From assembly GCA_913047625.1 (NCBI GenBank), contig CAJWUJ010000014.1, positions 1 through 36,871 on the forward strand: DNA of 36,871 nt, in the 5' to 3' direction. Below, one piece after another: positions 24,423 to 32,593 of the stretch; the first letter of the stretch is position 1; each line of letters starts with the position of its first letter. Made by a program: the position numbers and the translations under genes. This DNA is from an uncultured Dehalococcoidia bacterium. Lineage in GTDB: Bacteria; Chloroflexota; Dehalococcoidia; Lucifugimonadales; CAJWUJ01. The notes under the pieces were generated by a model. The model did no database searches. It was not told the DNA's origin and saw only the letters and a program-made list of their open reading frames with translations.

Positions 24423-24452
24423 TTGACCCTATTGAAAAGCGACTGATAGAAT
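24423..24452 (+). promoter_or_regulatory. Predicted promoter of coaE and the downstream AAA+/Nudix/VWA genes
   Basis: TTGACC (24423-24428), 18 bases, TAGAAT (24447-24452). Transcription would start near 24459. It lies in the 300-base gap shared with the divergent thrC promoter; the rest of that gap shows no gene. Confidence 0.45.
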
Positions 24453-24480
24453 GATTATTTGGTATCCCTAACCGCAACTC

Positions 24481-25089
24481 ATGACCATGTATACTATAGG
24501 ACTTACAGGAGGTATTGGAACAGGAAAAAGCGAAGTGCTGAGTATCCTACGTGATCTTGGTGCTTCTACGGTAGAAGCTGATCTGCTTGCTCACGAAATT
24601 TACTCTCCTGGCAAACCAGCTTGGCAGGACATCATAGATACTTTTGGATCTGGTATCCTGACTCCAGAGCAACAAATTAACAGAAAGAAACTAGGAGAAA
24701 TAGTCTTCGCTGACAGAAATAAACTCAGCAAGCTGAATCAAATTGTTCATCCGAGAATATTCGATCACTTAAAGGAACTTATTGAAGAACAGAAGATGGT
24801 TGGCACTAGGCTTTTAGTGATTGAAGCAGCGGTTCTCATTGAAGCCAAATGGACTGAAATGGTAGACTCGGTGTGGGTAGTACAAGCCTCAAAGGGAATC
24901 ATTATCAATCGGTTGAAGGAAAAAACTACCTTAACAGAGGAACAAATTACTCAAAGGATAAACGCACAAATTAGCGATGCCCAAAGGCAGGAAAAAGCAA
25001 ACGAAATTCTAACAAATAATGGTGATAAATCTGATCTAAGAGACCAAGTCCGTAAACTAATCATCGCAAACAATTTAAATCAGGAATAG
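24481..25089 (+). CDS. coaE: Dephospho-CoA kinase
   Basis: Final step of coenzyme A synthesis: ATP-dependent phosphorylation of the ribose 3'-OH of dephospho-CoA. The 202-residue protein shows the P-loop GLTGGIGTGKSEV at about 7-19, EADLLAHEIY (catalytic Asp region), the LNQIVHPRI motif and VIEAAVLIEAKW. There are two in-frame ATGs (24481 and 24487) and no clear ribosome site. It precedes the AAA+ ATPase by 11 bases. Given that the Nudix gene in the same run is of the CoA-pyrophosphatase type, CoA synthesis and turnover appear together in this operon. High confidence. Confidence 0.95.
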   Translation: MTMYTIGLTGGIGTGKSEVLSILRDLGASTVEADLLAHEIYSPGKPAWQDIIDTFGSGILTPEQQINRKKLGEIVFADRNKLSKLNQIVHPRIFDHLKELIEEQKMVGTRLLVIEAAVLIEAKWTEMVDSVWVVQASKGIIINRLKEKTTLTEEQITQRINAQISDAQRQEKANEILTNNGDKSDLRDQVRKLIIANNLNQE

Positions 25090-25100
25090 AGTGAGAAATT

Positions 25101-25979
25101 ATGGGAAGTGAAACACAATATAAAGAACATATCATTGAAGAGTATACAGTAGACAAAGAGCCCTACTACGTACCAGTAGGAGATGAAATCTCCCTGTTCA
25201 AAGCGGCTTATGAAGAAAAGATGCCTATTCTCTTCAAAGGGCCTACTGGCTGTGGTAAGACTAGATTTATTGAGTACATGGCATACCACCTAGCTCGCCC
25301 CACGACCGGAGGGAAGAAACAATCAAAATCAGAAAAAGATTCTCGAATTCCTTTGGTGACCGTCGCCTGCCATGAAGATCTCACAGCTAGTGACCTTGTC
25401 GGACGATATCTTCTTCAAGGAGATGAAACAAAATGGATGGATGGTCCTTTAACAAGGGCGGTCAAACGTGGTGCTATATGCTATCTGGATGAAATCGTAG
25501 AAGCACGAAAAGATACAACTGTTATTATTCATCCATTATCTGACTACAGAAGAATTTTACCAGTTGAAAAACTTGGAACGGTGTTCGAAGCAGCAGAAAG
25601 TTTTCTGCTGGTTATCTCATACAATCCTGGCTACCAGAGTGCTCTTAAAGATTTAAAGCACAGTACACGACAACGATTCATAGCAATGGAATTCGACTAT
25701 CCTCCCAAAGATCTTGAGGCTGAAATCATCGCTCATGAAAGTGGTGTAGACTCAGTCGTTGCTGAGTCTTTGGCTACTTTTGGAGAAAAGGTACGTAACC
25801 TAAAGGGAAGTGGTCTTTTGGAGGGCGTAAGCACTCGGCTACTAGTGTACGCAGGACGACTTATCGCTCGTGGAATCCCTCCTCGGCGGGCATGCCAAGT
25901 TGCAGTAGTATGGTCAATAACAGACGATGCTGAGGCTCAACAAAGTATCCAAGAAGTTGCATCTTCCCTTTTTGAGTAA
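25101..25979 (+). CDS. AAA+ ATPase of the CbbQ/NirQ/NorQ (MoxR) group
   Basis: A 292-residue AAA+ protein. Walker A GPTGCGKT is at 47-54 and Walker B ICYLDEI has D130-E131. The block [45 protein letters not shown] matches the CbbQ/NirQ/NorQ signature closely. These ATPases form hexamers that, with a VWA partner, remodel metalloenzymes such as Rubisco (CbbQO) or nitric oxide reductase (NorQD) to load metal or remove inhibitors. The VWA partner here is at 26635, with a Nudix gene between. No Rubisco, NO reductase or other known client lies in the window. A GTGAG-type ribosome site precedes the ATG. Confidence 0.93.
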   Translation: MGSETQYKEHIIEEYTVDKEPYYVPVGDEISLFKAAYEEKMPILFKGPTGCGKTRFIEYMAYHLARPTTGGKKQSKSEKDSRIPLVTVACHEDLTASDLVGRYLLQGDETKWMDGPLTRAVKRGAICYLDEIVEARKDTTVIIHPLSDYRRILPVEKLGTVFEAAESFLLVISYNPGYQSALKDLKHSTRQRFIAMEFDYPPKDLEAEIIAHESGVDSVVAESLATFGEKVRNLKGSGLLEGVSTRLLVYAGRLIARGIPPRRACQVAVVWSITDDAEAQQSIQEVASSLFE

Positions 25980-26029
25980 TACAGGCCTAATGAATCCAAT
26001 GCAATAATCCACATCTACATAAAATTGGA

Positions 26030-26641
26030 ATGAATATGGATCGTATCCAAAATACTGTTACAAATTTTGAGTTTAAGCCTATAAATGTGCGTAATATACT
26101 TAACAGCCTCGAGATGTCTATTAAACCAAAAAACACTTTCATCCAGGCATCTGTAGTTTTGCCCGTATTTAATGTCAAAAACAGTCCGTATCTTTTACTG
26201 ATCAAGAGATCCGACAAAACCAAACTTCATAAAGATGAAATAGCTCTTCCTGGGGGAACTAAAGAATCCGGGGACAGCACACCACTCGAAACTGCCCTCA
26301 GGGAAACCCAAGAAGAGTTGGGGATAGAACCTTCTGCTATCAAGATTCTTGGTCAGTTGAATACAGTAACCACCAGAACAGGATTTCTTATTGATTCTTT
26401 TGTCGGAGAAATACGTTATCCTTGCCCACTAATAATCAATTATGATGAAGTTGCAGAAATCATAGAATTGCCCCTAAGCGTGCTAGCTGACTGGGATCAC
26501 ACTACGGAATCTTTGGAGTCTGGCGGACCCTCCTTCTACTATGGCTCTCACTACATATGGGGTGCCACAGCTAGAATATTGAGGGAATTTTCTTCAGTAA
26601 TTAAGCAATCTTACAAAATGGAGACAACAAATTCTTGGTAA
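26030..26641 (+). CDS. Nudix hydrolase, CoA pyrophosphatase (NudL) type
   Basis: A 203-residue Nudix protein. The NudL/UPF0035 signature is seen as YLLLIKRSDKTKLHKDEIALPGG. It continues into a Nudix box KESGDSTPLETALRETQEELGIEP, in which REtxEELGI keeps the metal-binding glutamates and D replaces the first Glu one position off, as in NudL. Such enzymes cleave CoA or acyl-CoA to 4'-phosphopantetheine and 3',5'-ADP. Its stop overlaps the start of the VWA gene by seven bases, so it is embedded in that operon. There are two in-frame ATGs, 26030 and 26036; GGA six bases before the second favours it slightly. Confidence 0.9.
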   Translation: MNMDRIQNTVTNFEFKPINVRNILNSLEMSIKPKNTFIQASVVLPVFNVKNSPYLLLIKRSDKTKLHKDEIALPGGTKESGDSTPLETALRETQEELGIEPSAIKILGQLNTVTTRTGFLIDSFVGEIRYPCPLIINYDEVAEIIELPLSVLADWDHTTESLESGGPSFYYGSHYIWGATARILREFSSVIKQSYKMETTNSW

Positions 26642-29600
26642 AGCATAACTTAGCAGCCATAGAAAACGAAATCAGCGCACTACCTGCGCCAGTGATTGAT
26701 GAATACAAGCGATCCTTAAACCTGTTTGGAGAAAGTTTAGAAGAGCAGGATAAAATCGCTTGGGCCCAAGAAGGATTAAAGATAGCACAGCAAGCAATAC
26801 GTGCTTGGGAAGCTGCAACAGAATACTTTAGAGCAAGTTTTGAAATTTACCAAATAGTGCCATTTCCCCAATTTCTGATTTGGGCAAGAAACGGCTCAAA
26901 CCTTAGTAAAGAATCCCCGAGTATTGGAGTATCCTATTTCCGCTCTTCTCCTATGAGTATCCCCCTGATCAAGCATCGTAATATTGAAACATGGGCTTCT
27001 ATGGGACAGAATTTATACAATGGAACGTGGAAATCTACAACTCTAGCTTCTAAATTTTTTGAATCCAGCCCTGTGTTTTTACAGAACCTAACCATTTACG
27101 AGCTTGAGATGTTCGTCAATGTGATAGCAACTCTAGCACAAAAATCATATGACTTAGCCACCGAATGTATTCTGCTGGGTCAACGTTCGTTACCCCAATT
27201 ACATAGTGATCGGGAACAGTTCATTAAAATGCTTAACTCCCTTGCAGATCAAAACTGGAGAGAAGTGAAGGGATGCCTGGAGGCAATTCCACGATTACCT
27301 AAGCAGCTAAACGGGAAACAACGAGACCATCTGTTCTCTTTTGCGGATCGGTTAGCCGCTTCTGGTTCAAACAATGTATCCCAATTCCTCATCGAAGCAT
27401 CTCAGTCTTTGGGTTTACTTAACCCTGAACACCAGGATCGAGTATTTGCGCTGGCAGAGTTGCTTATTGTTGAATCGATTGACAGTATCCCGCCTTTTAT
27501 AAAAAACACTCCCATTGTTCTTAGCAAGATAACCATCGCTCAACTCGAAGACTGGCTTCAAGAAGGAATCACTACATTAAAACAGAATCCCGAAGGGGGT
27601 TTATCTTACTTTAGAATTGAATCATCACGTTCTGAATCAGTCATAGAGTCCTTATCTTCTATCCTTAATTTAAGTTCCGTGCAACATATTATTGAGCTTT
27701 ATTCTCAGGCATTGTCAGGAAGCGATGTCCAGGTCGAATCAACTGCTGAACTAGCCAGTAAAGGGATTGGTTGGGCAGAAGAACGGCAACCAACTACAGA
27801 AGGTAAAACTATTTACCTTCCTGGCAATATCAACAGATATCATGAAAAATACAAAAACTTTGCGTGGTATAAAGTACTAACCACTCATCAAGTTTCACAC
27901 CTAGAGTTTGGTAGTTTCAACTTTGATTTTGAAAAAGACTCCATATTATTTGAAAACTTAAGGCCAACATTTTCAGATACCTACAGAATCTTGACCTCCG
28001 AAAATGCCGAGAGCTCCCAAATATCCAACATCGAAAGTCATTCGTCTCCAGAGGACAGCATCGAAACGAGTTGGATCACTGATATGCAGAGATTCTTTGA
28101 CCTATTTCATCACCGTAAACTAGCCTTAGATATCTTCACCGCTGTAGAAGACGGAAGATTAGATCACCTTGTTAAGGTACGTTATCCCGGCATAAGGGCG
28201 CCCTATAGAGATGTTCAAGAAGAGGCACTTCTTGAGAGGCCTCCAATTGAACAAATGCCTTTACAGCAGGCACTGATCGAAATTTTACTTAGACTTAGCC
28301 TAGATTCTGGTCGGGTTATTCCCGTACCAGTAATGTACACTGAAGAGGCTCGAGTACTTGGGGCTATCGTCCAAAAAGTTTTCAATTCGGACTCTACTGT
28401 TGAAGATAGTTCAGAGGCCACTATACGAATTTACCAAGTTATATCGCTTATGCCCAATAACCAAATACCAGAAGAAGACTGGGAAAATCAAAACTTAGAA
28501 GGTGCTGAGTATACTGAAGAGGAATTACAACAGTTGGTTTCTGATCTTCAAAATCAGTCCGAAGGTGACTCTGAACCTGCAAATGAAGAATATGACTCAC
28601 CTCAACAAGTTGATTACCGCGGTGAGTTCAAACCAGAGCTAGGACAACTACTTTCAACACTAAAGGATCAAGATGGAGCCAGTTCGGAAGACGCAACCCA
28701 ACAGTTAAGCAAAGAGCAAATAGAAGAGATGTTAAGCAAAAGCGTCGAACTACAACAGCCAGATCAAGAAACAGGACAAATGGATCCCGTTGGGTCATTT
28801 GCAGAAAATATCATGAAGGAAGCAGGACTGGATCCTGCCCCAGACACTCCAGGGCAAGGGCAAGGTAGACTGTCTCACCACGAAGAAAAAGGAGGCCCTC
28901 TTTTTACAAAAGAACCTGACACCTACGTCTATGATGAATGGGATTTTCGAGCTGATGATTATAAACCGAGATGGTGTATTGTGCGAGAAAAAATGGCAGG
29001 AGAAGGTGACGCCCAATTCTACAGCGAGTCTCTCCGCAACTATTCGCAAATGATGTTAAAAATAAGACGCCAATTTGAGTCCTTAATGCCTGAAATGTTT
29101 AGAAAAGTCAAGCGGCTAGAAGATGGAGAGGACATAGATTTAGACGCTTTGATTGAAGCAATAATAGATAGAAAGGCAGGACAAGACCCGTCAAATCGGA
29201 TTTACTGGGCCCGTAATAAAGTCCAGCGAGATGTATCAGTCGTCTTCTTGTTGGATATGAGTGCATCCACTGCAGAAGCTATTGATGAGTCCAAGCGAGC
29301 AGCAGAATGGGATGCCCCAGATGACCCTGTTGAATATATGATATGGCTACGATCCAGACGAGGCGAAGGGGGACGCAGAAACTACAAAAGGATCATTGAT
29401 ATTGAAAAAGAATCCATGGTTTTGTTAACCAATGCCCTTGAAGTAATTGGTGACACTTACGGAATCTACGGATTCTCCGGCTACGGTCGGGAGAATGTGG
29501 AGTTTTATGTTATTAAAGATCTGAAGGAGCAATTCGGCGAACAAGTAAAGAAACGTATTGATAAGATAGCACCGCTACATGCAACTAGGATGGGTCCGGC

Positions 29601-29913
29601 AATCCGCCATGCCGTATCAAAGCTAAAAACTGTGGACTCGAGAACCAAAATTCTATTCTTGATTAGTGACGGTAGGCCTCAAGATAGGGGCTACAGCCGA
29701 GAAGGCGTTGAAAAAGAGTACGCTGTTCATGATACGAGAATGGCTTTACTGGAAGCACGAAGAGAATCCATCGTTCCTTTTGCTTTGACAGTTGATAAAG
29801 CCGGACATGACTACCTCAAAACCATGTGCCAAGACATGGCATATGAAGTTCTAGAGGACATCAGCCAACTTCCTCAACGTCTCCCGTACCTGTACCGCAG
29901 ACTGACGGTATAG
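26635..29913 (+). CDS. Large NorD/CbbO-like VWA-domain protein, 1092 residues
   Basis: The predicted adaptor of the NorQ/CbbQ-type ATPase at 25101. It starts at TTG (26635), overlapping the Nudix stop; GGAG lies eleven bases upstream and no ATG suits. The N-terminal half is helical with at least three repeats of the form W-xxx-G-xx-L-...-[YF]F-[RE]-x-S starting at W83, W120 and W307. Residues about 620-760 are an acidic, Gln/Glu-rich linker. The C-terminal VWA domain (about 868-1075) has the MIDAS motif D874-M-S876-A-S878, HATRMGPAIRHA and LFLISDGRPQD, as in NorD. At 1092 residues it is longer than usual NorD (about 630) or CbbO (about 780). Client protein unknown. Confidence 0.88.
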   Translation: MVKHNLAAIENEISALPAPVIDEYKRSLNLFGESLEEQDKIAWAQEGLKIAQQAIRAWEAATEYFRASFEIYQIVPFPQFLIWARNGSNLSKESPSIGVSYFRSSPMSIPLIKHRNIETWASMGQNLYNGTWKSTTLASKFFESSPVFLQNLTIYELEMFVNVIATLAQKSYDLATECILLGQRSLPQLHSDREQFIKMLNSLADQNWREVKGCLEAIPRLPKQLNGKQRDHLFSFADRLAASGSNNVSQFLIEASQSLGLLNPEHQDRVFALAELLIVESIDSIPPFIKNTPIVLSKITIAQLEDWLQEGITTLKQNPEGGLSYFRIESSRSESVIESLSSILNLSSVQHIIELYSQALSGSDVQVESTAELASKGIGWAEERQPTTEGKTIYLPGNINRYHEKYKNFAWYKVLTTHQVSHLEFGSFNFDFEKDSILFENLRPTFSDTYRILTSENAESSQISNIESHSSPEDSIETSWITDMQRFFDLFHHRKLALDIFTAVEDGRLDHLVKVRYPGIRAPYRDVQEEALLERPPIEQMPLQQALIEILLRLSLDSGRVIPVPVMYTEEARVLGAIVQKVFNSDSTVEDSSEATIRIYQVISLMPNNQIPEEDWENQNLEGAEYTEEELQQLVSDLQNQSEGDSEPANEEYDSPQQVDYRGEFKPELGQLLSTLKDQDGASSEDATQQLSKEQIEEMLSKSVELQQPDQETGQMDPVGSFAENIMKEAGLDPAPDTPGQGQGRLSHHEEKGGPLFTKEPDTYVYDEWDFRADDYKPRWCIVREKMAGEGDAQFYSESLRNYSQMMLKIRRQFESLMPEMFRKVKRLEDGEDIDLDALIEAIIDRKAGQDPSNRIYWARNKVQRDVSVVFLLDMSASTAEAIDESKRAAEWDAPDDPVEYMIWLRSRRGEGGRRNYKRIIDIEKESMVLLTNALEVIGDTYGIYGFSGYGRENVEFYVIKDLKEQFGEQVKKRIDKIAPLHATRMGPAIRHAVSKLKTVDSRTKILFLISDGRPQDRGYSREGVEKEYAVHDTRMALLEARRESIVPFALTVDKAGHDYLKTMCQDMAYEVLEDISQLPQRLPYLYRRLTV

Positions 29914-29926
29914 CAGATATACCCCA

Positions 29927-31156
29927 TCAAGATTCGGTTAAAGCACGATGTAAAAAGAGAAAAGTGTTTGCAGCCACTCTTCTACGAAAAATATCCTTTC
30001 TTAAGGGAATTTCCATAGTACTACACAACATTTTTCCCTCAATAATTGCACATAGATAAAAGGTTCCCATTTTTACCTCGATCGAATCCATTGTAAAGTT
30101 ACCTACCAGAGACAAGGCCACATCTGATCGAAAGTGTTTTATAGCCATTCTAGCAGTTGCTTCTGCCACTTGAACGCTGCCAGCCCCGTATTTACTCAAT
30201 AGGTCGTTTTTCACCCCTAACCTAACCAAAGCATCGTTTGAAGAAATCAAAAACCCTCCCATGAACCGAGATTCTGTTCCAGCCACTTGATTTAGCCGAC
30301 TCTGAAGATAACCTTGTGATACACACTCCGCTACAGACAATGTCATTTTTTTTGCATCCAAAATGTCCATTATCATTTCTTCCAAACTGTCATCGTCTGC
30401 TCCCCAGATATAAGGACCAAGCAACACCTCTAATTGGGAAGCTACTGGATCTATTATTGCCTGAGCTTCTTCCTCTGTTTTTGCCTGCGCAATAAGTCTA
30501 ACTTGAACGCCATCAGCTTTTGCATACGTTCCAATATAGGGATTTCCCATACTATGCAATTCGCTGATCAATTCATCTAGTTTCGACTCACTGATTCCGA
30601 GTGTTTTAAATGTCTTGGTAACAATTACTTGATCATCCAAAAGGTTCTTGATAGCTGGTTCAACCGCATTGATCCACATGGCCTGCAATTCAGCCGGGGG
30701 GCCTGGTAATGCAATGATATGCGAACCATGTTTTGTAACCCACCATCCAGGGGCTGTACCGTGGTAATTTATCAAGAATGAGGATGAGGGAATAAATGTT
30801 GCCTGTTTTTGATTAGCTATAGGAAACTCCATACCGCGTTCAGTAAAATATTGTCGCAATTTGCTCTCAATTCCTCGATCAATATCTAAGGGTTCCTGCA
30901 TAACTTCTGCTATCGATTCGCGGGTCAAATCGTCTTGGGTAGGCCCTAGTCCACCTATCGTAAAAATATAGTCAGACCGTTCCCTGGCACGAACTAGTAA
31001 ATCCACTAATTCTGCCTTATTGTCAGCAACCTGAGTAATAAATTTCAACGACAAACCCAGCCTTGGCAATCGAGTAGCCAACCAATTGGAATTGGTATCC
31101 AAAGTTTCTCCCATCAGAAGTTCGGTACCAATTGCTATAATTTCAACATCGTTCAT
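29927..31156 (-). CDS. cinA: CinA-family protein with an eroded C-terminal amidase domain
   Basis: A 409-residue protein from the ATG at 31156; a longer frame from 31243 adds 29 residues that overlap speD and lack similarity. The N-terminal half is a good MoCF/COG1058 domain: VEIIAIGTELLMGETLDTNSNWLA, then FTIGGLGPTQDDLT, then LPGPPAELQAMW. It would be an ADP-ribose pyrophosphatase. The C-terminal half corresponds to the PncC-type NMN deamidase but has lost its motifs: AESCTGG reads AECVSQG, the YSN of the next motif is SSN, and TGxAGPxGG is replaced by SLVGNFTMDS. The amidase is probably inactive. It is divergent from speD and convergent with the VWA gene. Confidence 0.88.
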   Translation of the reverse strand: MNDVEIIAIGTELLMGETLDTNSNWLATRLPRLGLSLKFITQVADNKAELVDLLVRARERSDYIFTIGGLGPTQDDLTRESIAEVMQEPLDIDRGIESKLRQYFTERGMEFPIANQKQATFIPSSSFLINYHGTAPGWWVTKHGSHIIALPGPPAELQAMWINAVEPAIKNLLDDQVIVTKTFKTLGISESKLDELISELHSMGNPYIGTYAKADGVQVRLIAQAKTEEEAQAIIDPVASQLEVLLGPYIWGADDDSLEEMIMDILDAKKMTLSVAECVSQGYLQSRLNQVAGTESRFMGGFLISSNDALVRLGVKNDLLSKYGAGSVQVAEATARMAIKHFRSDVALSLVGNFTMDSIEVKMGTFYLCAIIEGKMLCSTMEIPLRKDIFRRRVAANTFLFLHRALTES

Positions 31157-31237
31157 CTTTATATTGCTTCGATAGTTTAACCAATGATATTCTAAGCCAG
31201 CTAAATCACATTCGTTATTCGCAACCTTATTGTTATT

Positions 31238-31651
31238 ATGCACTTAGTAATTGATGGCTATGAAGCCAAATATAACCATCTCACCAGTACTGATTTTGTC
31301 TATAAATTTCTAAACGAATACCCTGACCATATCGGTATGAACAAAATTAGTGAACCATTGATTCACACGTACCGAGGCCCTGTGCCAGAAGACTGGGGAC
31401 TATCGGGCTTCGTAATCATTGCGGAAAGTCACATTAGTATACACACATTTCCCGAGCGTCGCTATTTGAATATTGATGTGTTTTCGTGTAAGGATTTTGA
31501 CACAGATAACGCTTGTAGCCATCTTCTTCGATTGTTCCAAATCAAATCTTTTAAATCCTGGACACTTAAGAGAGGCCTAGATCATATGGACGGAACCACT
31601 ATAAACAGCAACTTATTTCTCGATAGGCTGACCATTAAGTCGCGCCAATAA
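31238..31651 (+). CDS. speD: S-adenosylmethionine decarboxylase proenzyme
   Basis: Makes decarboxylated SAM, the aminopropyl donor for spermidine. The 137-residue protein is the short bacterial/archaeal class. The cleavage motif AESHISIHTFPE is intact: autocleavage between E63 and S64 turns Ser64 into the pyruvoyl cofactor, and the catalytic His and Cys are in the following segment (YLNIDVFSCKDF). No ribosome site is visible before the ATG, and the message may be leaderless or have a very short leader. speB starts four bases after the stop, so the two form an operon. A spermidine synthase (speE) is not in the window. Confidence 0.95.
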   Translation: MHLVIDGYEAKYNHLTSTDFVYKFLNEYPDHIGMNKISEPLIHTYRGPVPEDWGLSGFVIIAESHISIHTFPERRYLNIDVFSCKDFDTDNACSHLLRLFQIKSFKSWTLKRGLDHMDGTTINSNLFLDRLTIKSRQ

Positions 31652-31655
31652 TCAA

Positions 31656-32558
31656 ATGACCCGTAGCACCGCTAATATGTTCTCCCCAGAAGACAGTAAC
31701 CCAAATAACTTTTTATCACTACCTTTGAACAAGAGTAGCCTAGCTAACTCGAAAACAATTTTACTACCTGTCCCCTATGATGGTACGGCTTCCTATAAAT
31801 CAGGATCTAGAGATGCTCCAGCTGCTCTCATCAAGGCATCCCATCAATTAGAAGACTACGACTTAGAACTTCAATGTCAACCTTCAGATCTAGGCATCCA
31901 CACTGCATATGAACTCCCGGTAGATGTTTCAAGTCCAGATGCGATGGTCTCTAAAATTGAGTCTGCGGTTCACCATTACCTCACGTTCAATAAGCTAGTT
32001 GGTATTATAGGCGGAGAACACACTATCACTGTAGGAGCAGTAGCAGCTATGGCTCGAAAATACCCTGATCTCTCGGTAGTAATATTTGACGCCCATGCCG
32101 ACATGAGGAACACTTATCAAGAGTCACGATTCAGTCATGCTTGTGTGACTCGTAGAGTGGCAGAAATTTGCCCAGCAGTTGTACTCGGAACAAGATCACT
32201 CTCCTTAGAAGAATCGGATGCTATAGCCAAAACAGAAAATCCTCGTGTTTTCTTCAGCAGTGATGGAAGCCTTCCTGCCTGGCAGGATATCTCTACTTTA
32301 ATCTCACCCAATGTCTATATCAGTATAGACTTAGACATCTTGGATCCAAGTATTATGTCAGCTGTAGGAACACCAGAGCCCGGGGGAGTCATGTGGCATT
32401 CACTACTGCCACTACTAAAAACACTTATCTGGAATCGTCATATTGTCGGCTTTGACATTACAGAGCTCAACCCAAATCAAGGGGCTGAATCTTGTGTTTA
32501 CACCGCAGCTAAATTAGCATATAAGATCATTGGATATTCCACTATTCTATCCAGTTAG
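31656..32558 (+). CDS. speB: Agmatinase / aminopropylagmatine ureohydrolase
   Basis: A binuclear-manganese ureohydrolase of 300 residues. All metal ligands are seen: H122 in GGEHTITVG, D145-A-H147-A-D149, and D225-x-D227 in SIDLDILDPS. The GTPEPGG loop, typical for SpeB, lies after these. It releases urea from agmatine to give putrescine or, in organisms with the Thermus-type route, from N1-aminopropylagmatine to give spermidine directly. Coupling with speD and the absence of an arginine decarboxylase here make either possible. The start at 31656 lacks a ribosome site; an in-frame ATG at 31677 is an alternative. Confidence 0.92.
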   Translation: MTRSTANMFSPEDSNPNNFLSLPLNKSSLANSKTILLPVPYDGTASYKSGSRDAPAALIKASHQLEDYDLELQCQPSDLGIHTAYELPVDVSSPDAMVSKIESAVHHYLTFNKLVGIIGGEHTITVGAVAAMARKYPDLSVVIFDAHADMRNTYQESRFSHACVTRRVAEICPAVVLGTRSLSLEESDAIAKTENPRVFFSSDGSLPAWQDISTLISPNVYISIDLDILDPSIMSAVGTPEPGGVMWHSLLPLLKTLIWNRHIVGFDITELNPNQGAESCVYTAAKLAYKIIGYSTILSS

Positions 32559-32593
32559 TTACTTCTACATATCTTTGGGAGCCTGACCTAAAT

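Noticed and set aside
31157-31243. Longer CinA start at 31243
   Set aside because: The extension has no CinA similarity and would overlap the divergent speD gene; the family start MNDVEIIAIGTELL is at 31156.
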